Below the pieces are notes generated by a model. The model ran no database searches and was not told the DNA's origin. It saw only the letters and a program-made list of their open reading frames with translations. DNA of 5,863 bases from Mycobacterium sp. Its GTDB lineage: Bacteria; Actinomycetota; Actinomycetes; Mycobacteriales; Mycobacteriaceae. The DNA lies in NCBI GenBank assembly GCA_018500005.2, contig JAHBAP020000502.1, forward strand, positions 1 to 5,863, in the 5' to 3' direction. This document shows positions 5,348 to 5,863 of the stretch, in pieces (the stretch's first letter is position 1; each line of letters begins with the position of its first letter). Made by a program: the position numbers and the translations under genes.

Positions 5348-5844
5348 GTGGCGGTCAGCATTCGTGGTGTCGTGACGGTCCTGCTGCCGGGCACCGGATC
5401 GGACGACGACTACCTGCAGCGGGCGTTCGCCGAACCCTTGCGGGAAGCCGGCGCGATCTTGATCACAGTCCCCCCCGACCCCGGGCGACTGGTGGCGGGC
5501 TACCTGGCGGCCATGGACAGCGCAGCAGAGCAGTCGGGCCGCATCGCCGTCGGGGGCGTGTCGTTGGGGGCGCTGGTGGCCACCCGCTGGGCCCTGGACA
5601 ACCAGGAGCGGGCCGTAGCGGTGCTGGCGGTGCTGCCCCCCTGGACCGGCGAGCCGGACGGCGCGCCGGCCGCGCTGTCGGCCCGGCATACCGCCGCCAC
5701 CCTGCGCCGCGACGGTCTGGCAGCCACCACGGCCGCGATGCGGGCTTCGAGCCCGCCCTGGCTCGCCGACGAACTGGCCCGGTCGTGGCACCGGCAGTGG
5801 CCGCACCTGCCCGCGGCGATGGAGGAGGCCGCGGCGTGCGTGGG
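5348..5844 (+). CDS. Alpha/beta-hydrolase-like protein, 5' part only
   Basis: First 165 codons of the orthologue of M. tuberculosis Rv2695, an alanine-rich conserved protein. The fold reads as an alpha/beta-hydrolase: beta strand VVTVLLPGTGSDDDYLQRAF (8-27) with a Gly-rich turn as in the oxyanion-hole region, then IAVGGVSLGALVATRWAL (66-83), where GVSLG (70-74) is a G-x-S-x-G nucleophile elbow with S72 as candidate nucleophile, followed by VAVLAVLPPWTGEP (90-103). The later region AATTAAMRASSPPWLADELARSW (125-147) looks like a helical lid segment. The catalytic acid and His would lie beyond the window. No signal peptide, so probably cytoplasmic. GTG 5348 is the chosen start; no other in-frame start precedes the fold. 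The frame stays open to the window edge but everything after 5844 is adapter. Enzyme activity and substrate are unknown. Confidence 0.85.
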
Positions 5845-5863
5845 CTGTCTCTTATACACATCT
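5845..5863. other. Nextera/Tn5 transposase mosaic-end adapter (artefact)
   Basis: The final 19 bases are CTGTCTCTTATACACATCT, an exact match to the Tn5 mosaic-end sequence used in Nextera libraries. It interrupts the hydrolase-like gene mid-codon and lies exactly at the contig end, so it is untrimmed adapter, not a natural transposon end. Read on the minus strand it would create false N-termini beginning MCIRDS or MYKRQ, well-known contaminants of protein databases. Confidence 0.97.

Noticed and set aside
5300..5861. Minus-strand open frames opposite the hydrolase-like gene
   Set aside because: Some of them begin inside the adapter (MCIRDS and MYKRQ artefact N-termini) and all oppose a gene with a conserved nucleophile elbow.
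5845..5863. Natural Tn5 or IS50 end
   Set aside because: The 19-base engineered mosaic end sits exactly at the contig edge with no transposase or flanking duplication, so it is library adapter.

Overview
This is a 5.86 kb piece of a high-GC actinobacterial chromosome, almost certainly from a Mycobacterium or close relative (Mycobacteriaceae). The protein sequences and their order match, from memory, the M. tuberculosis interval Rv2689c to Rv2695: RNA methyltransferase, integral membrane transporter, ceoB, ceoC, DUF3159 membrane protein, OB-fold protein, alpha/beta-hydrolase-like protein. GTG and TTG starts, 4-base stop/start overlaps and short intergenic gaps fit that group. It is core chromosome: I see no mobile element, tRNA, rRNA or CRISPR array.

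Layout. Minus strand, 1-2853: a KimA-like APC/KUP-superfamily transporter (862-2853) followed, with a GTGA overlap, by a TrmA/RlmD-type RNA methyltransferase that runs off the left edge (1-865). Then a 76-base divergent control region (2854-2929). Plus strand, 2930-4263: ceoB and ceoC, two single-unit TrkA-type (KTN/RCK) nucleotide-binding subunits joined by an ATGA overlap. Minus strand, 4170-5257: an OB-fold protein (4886-5257) followed, through a TTGA overlap, by a DUF3159 membrane protein (4170-4889) whose 3' end overlaps the 3' end of ceoC by 94 bases, convergently. Then a 90-base divergent gap (5258-5347) and the first 165 codons of an alpha/beta-hydrolase-like gene (5348-5844).

How the genes may work together. 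CeoB and CeoC resemble the two halves of E. coli TrkA, the cytoplasmic regulatory ring of a K+ channel/transporter, but no TrkH/TrkG membrane subunit is in the window. The divergent neighbour, usually annotated only as an amino-acid permease or integral membrane protein, matches Bacillus KimA (a K+:H+ symporter) along its length and keeps the residues I recall as K+ ligands. The most interesting reading is that this transporter and CeoB/CeoC form a potassium-uptake module, possibly with direct control of a KimA-type carrier by Trk-type subunits. This is inference.

Sequence-quality warnings. The last 19 bases (5845-5863) are exactly the Nextera/Tn5 mosaic-end adapter, not genome. The first ~80 bases hold C-runs (G-runs on the minus strand) that degrade a conserved methyltransferase motif and look like low-quality two-colour base calls. 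Both ends should be trimmed before interpretation.
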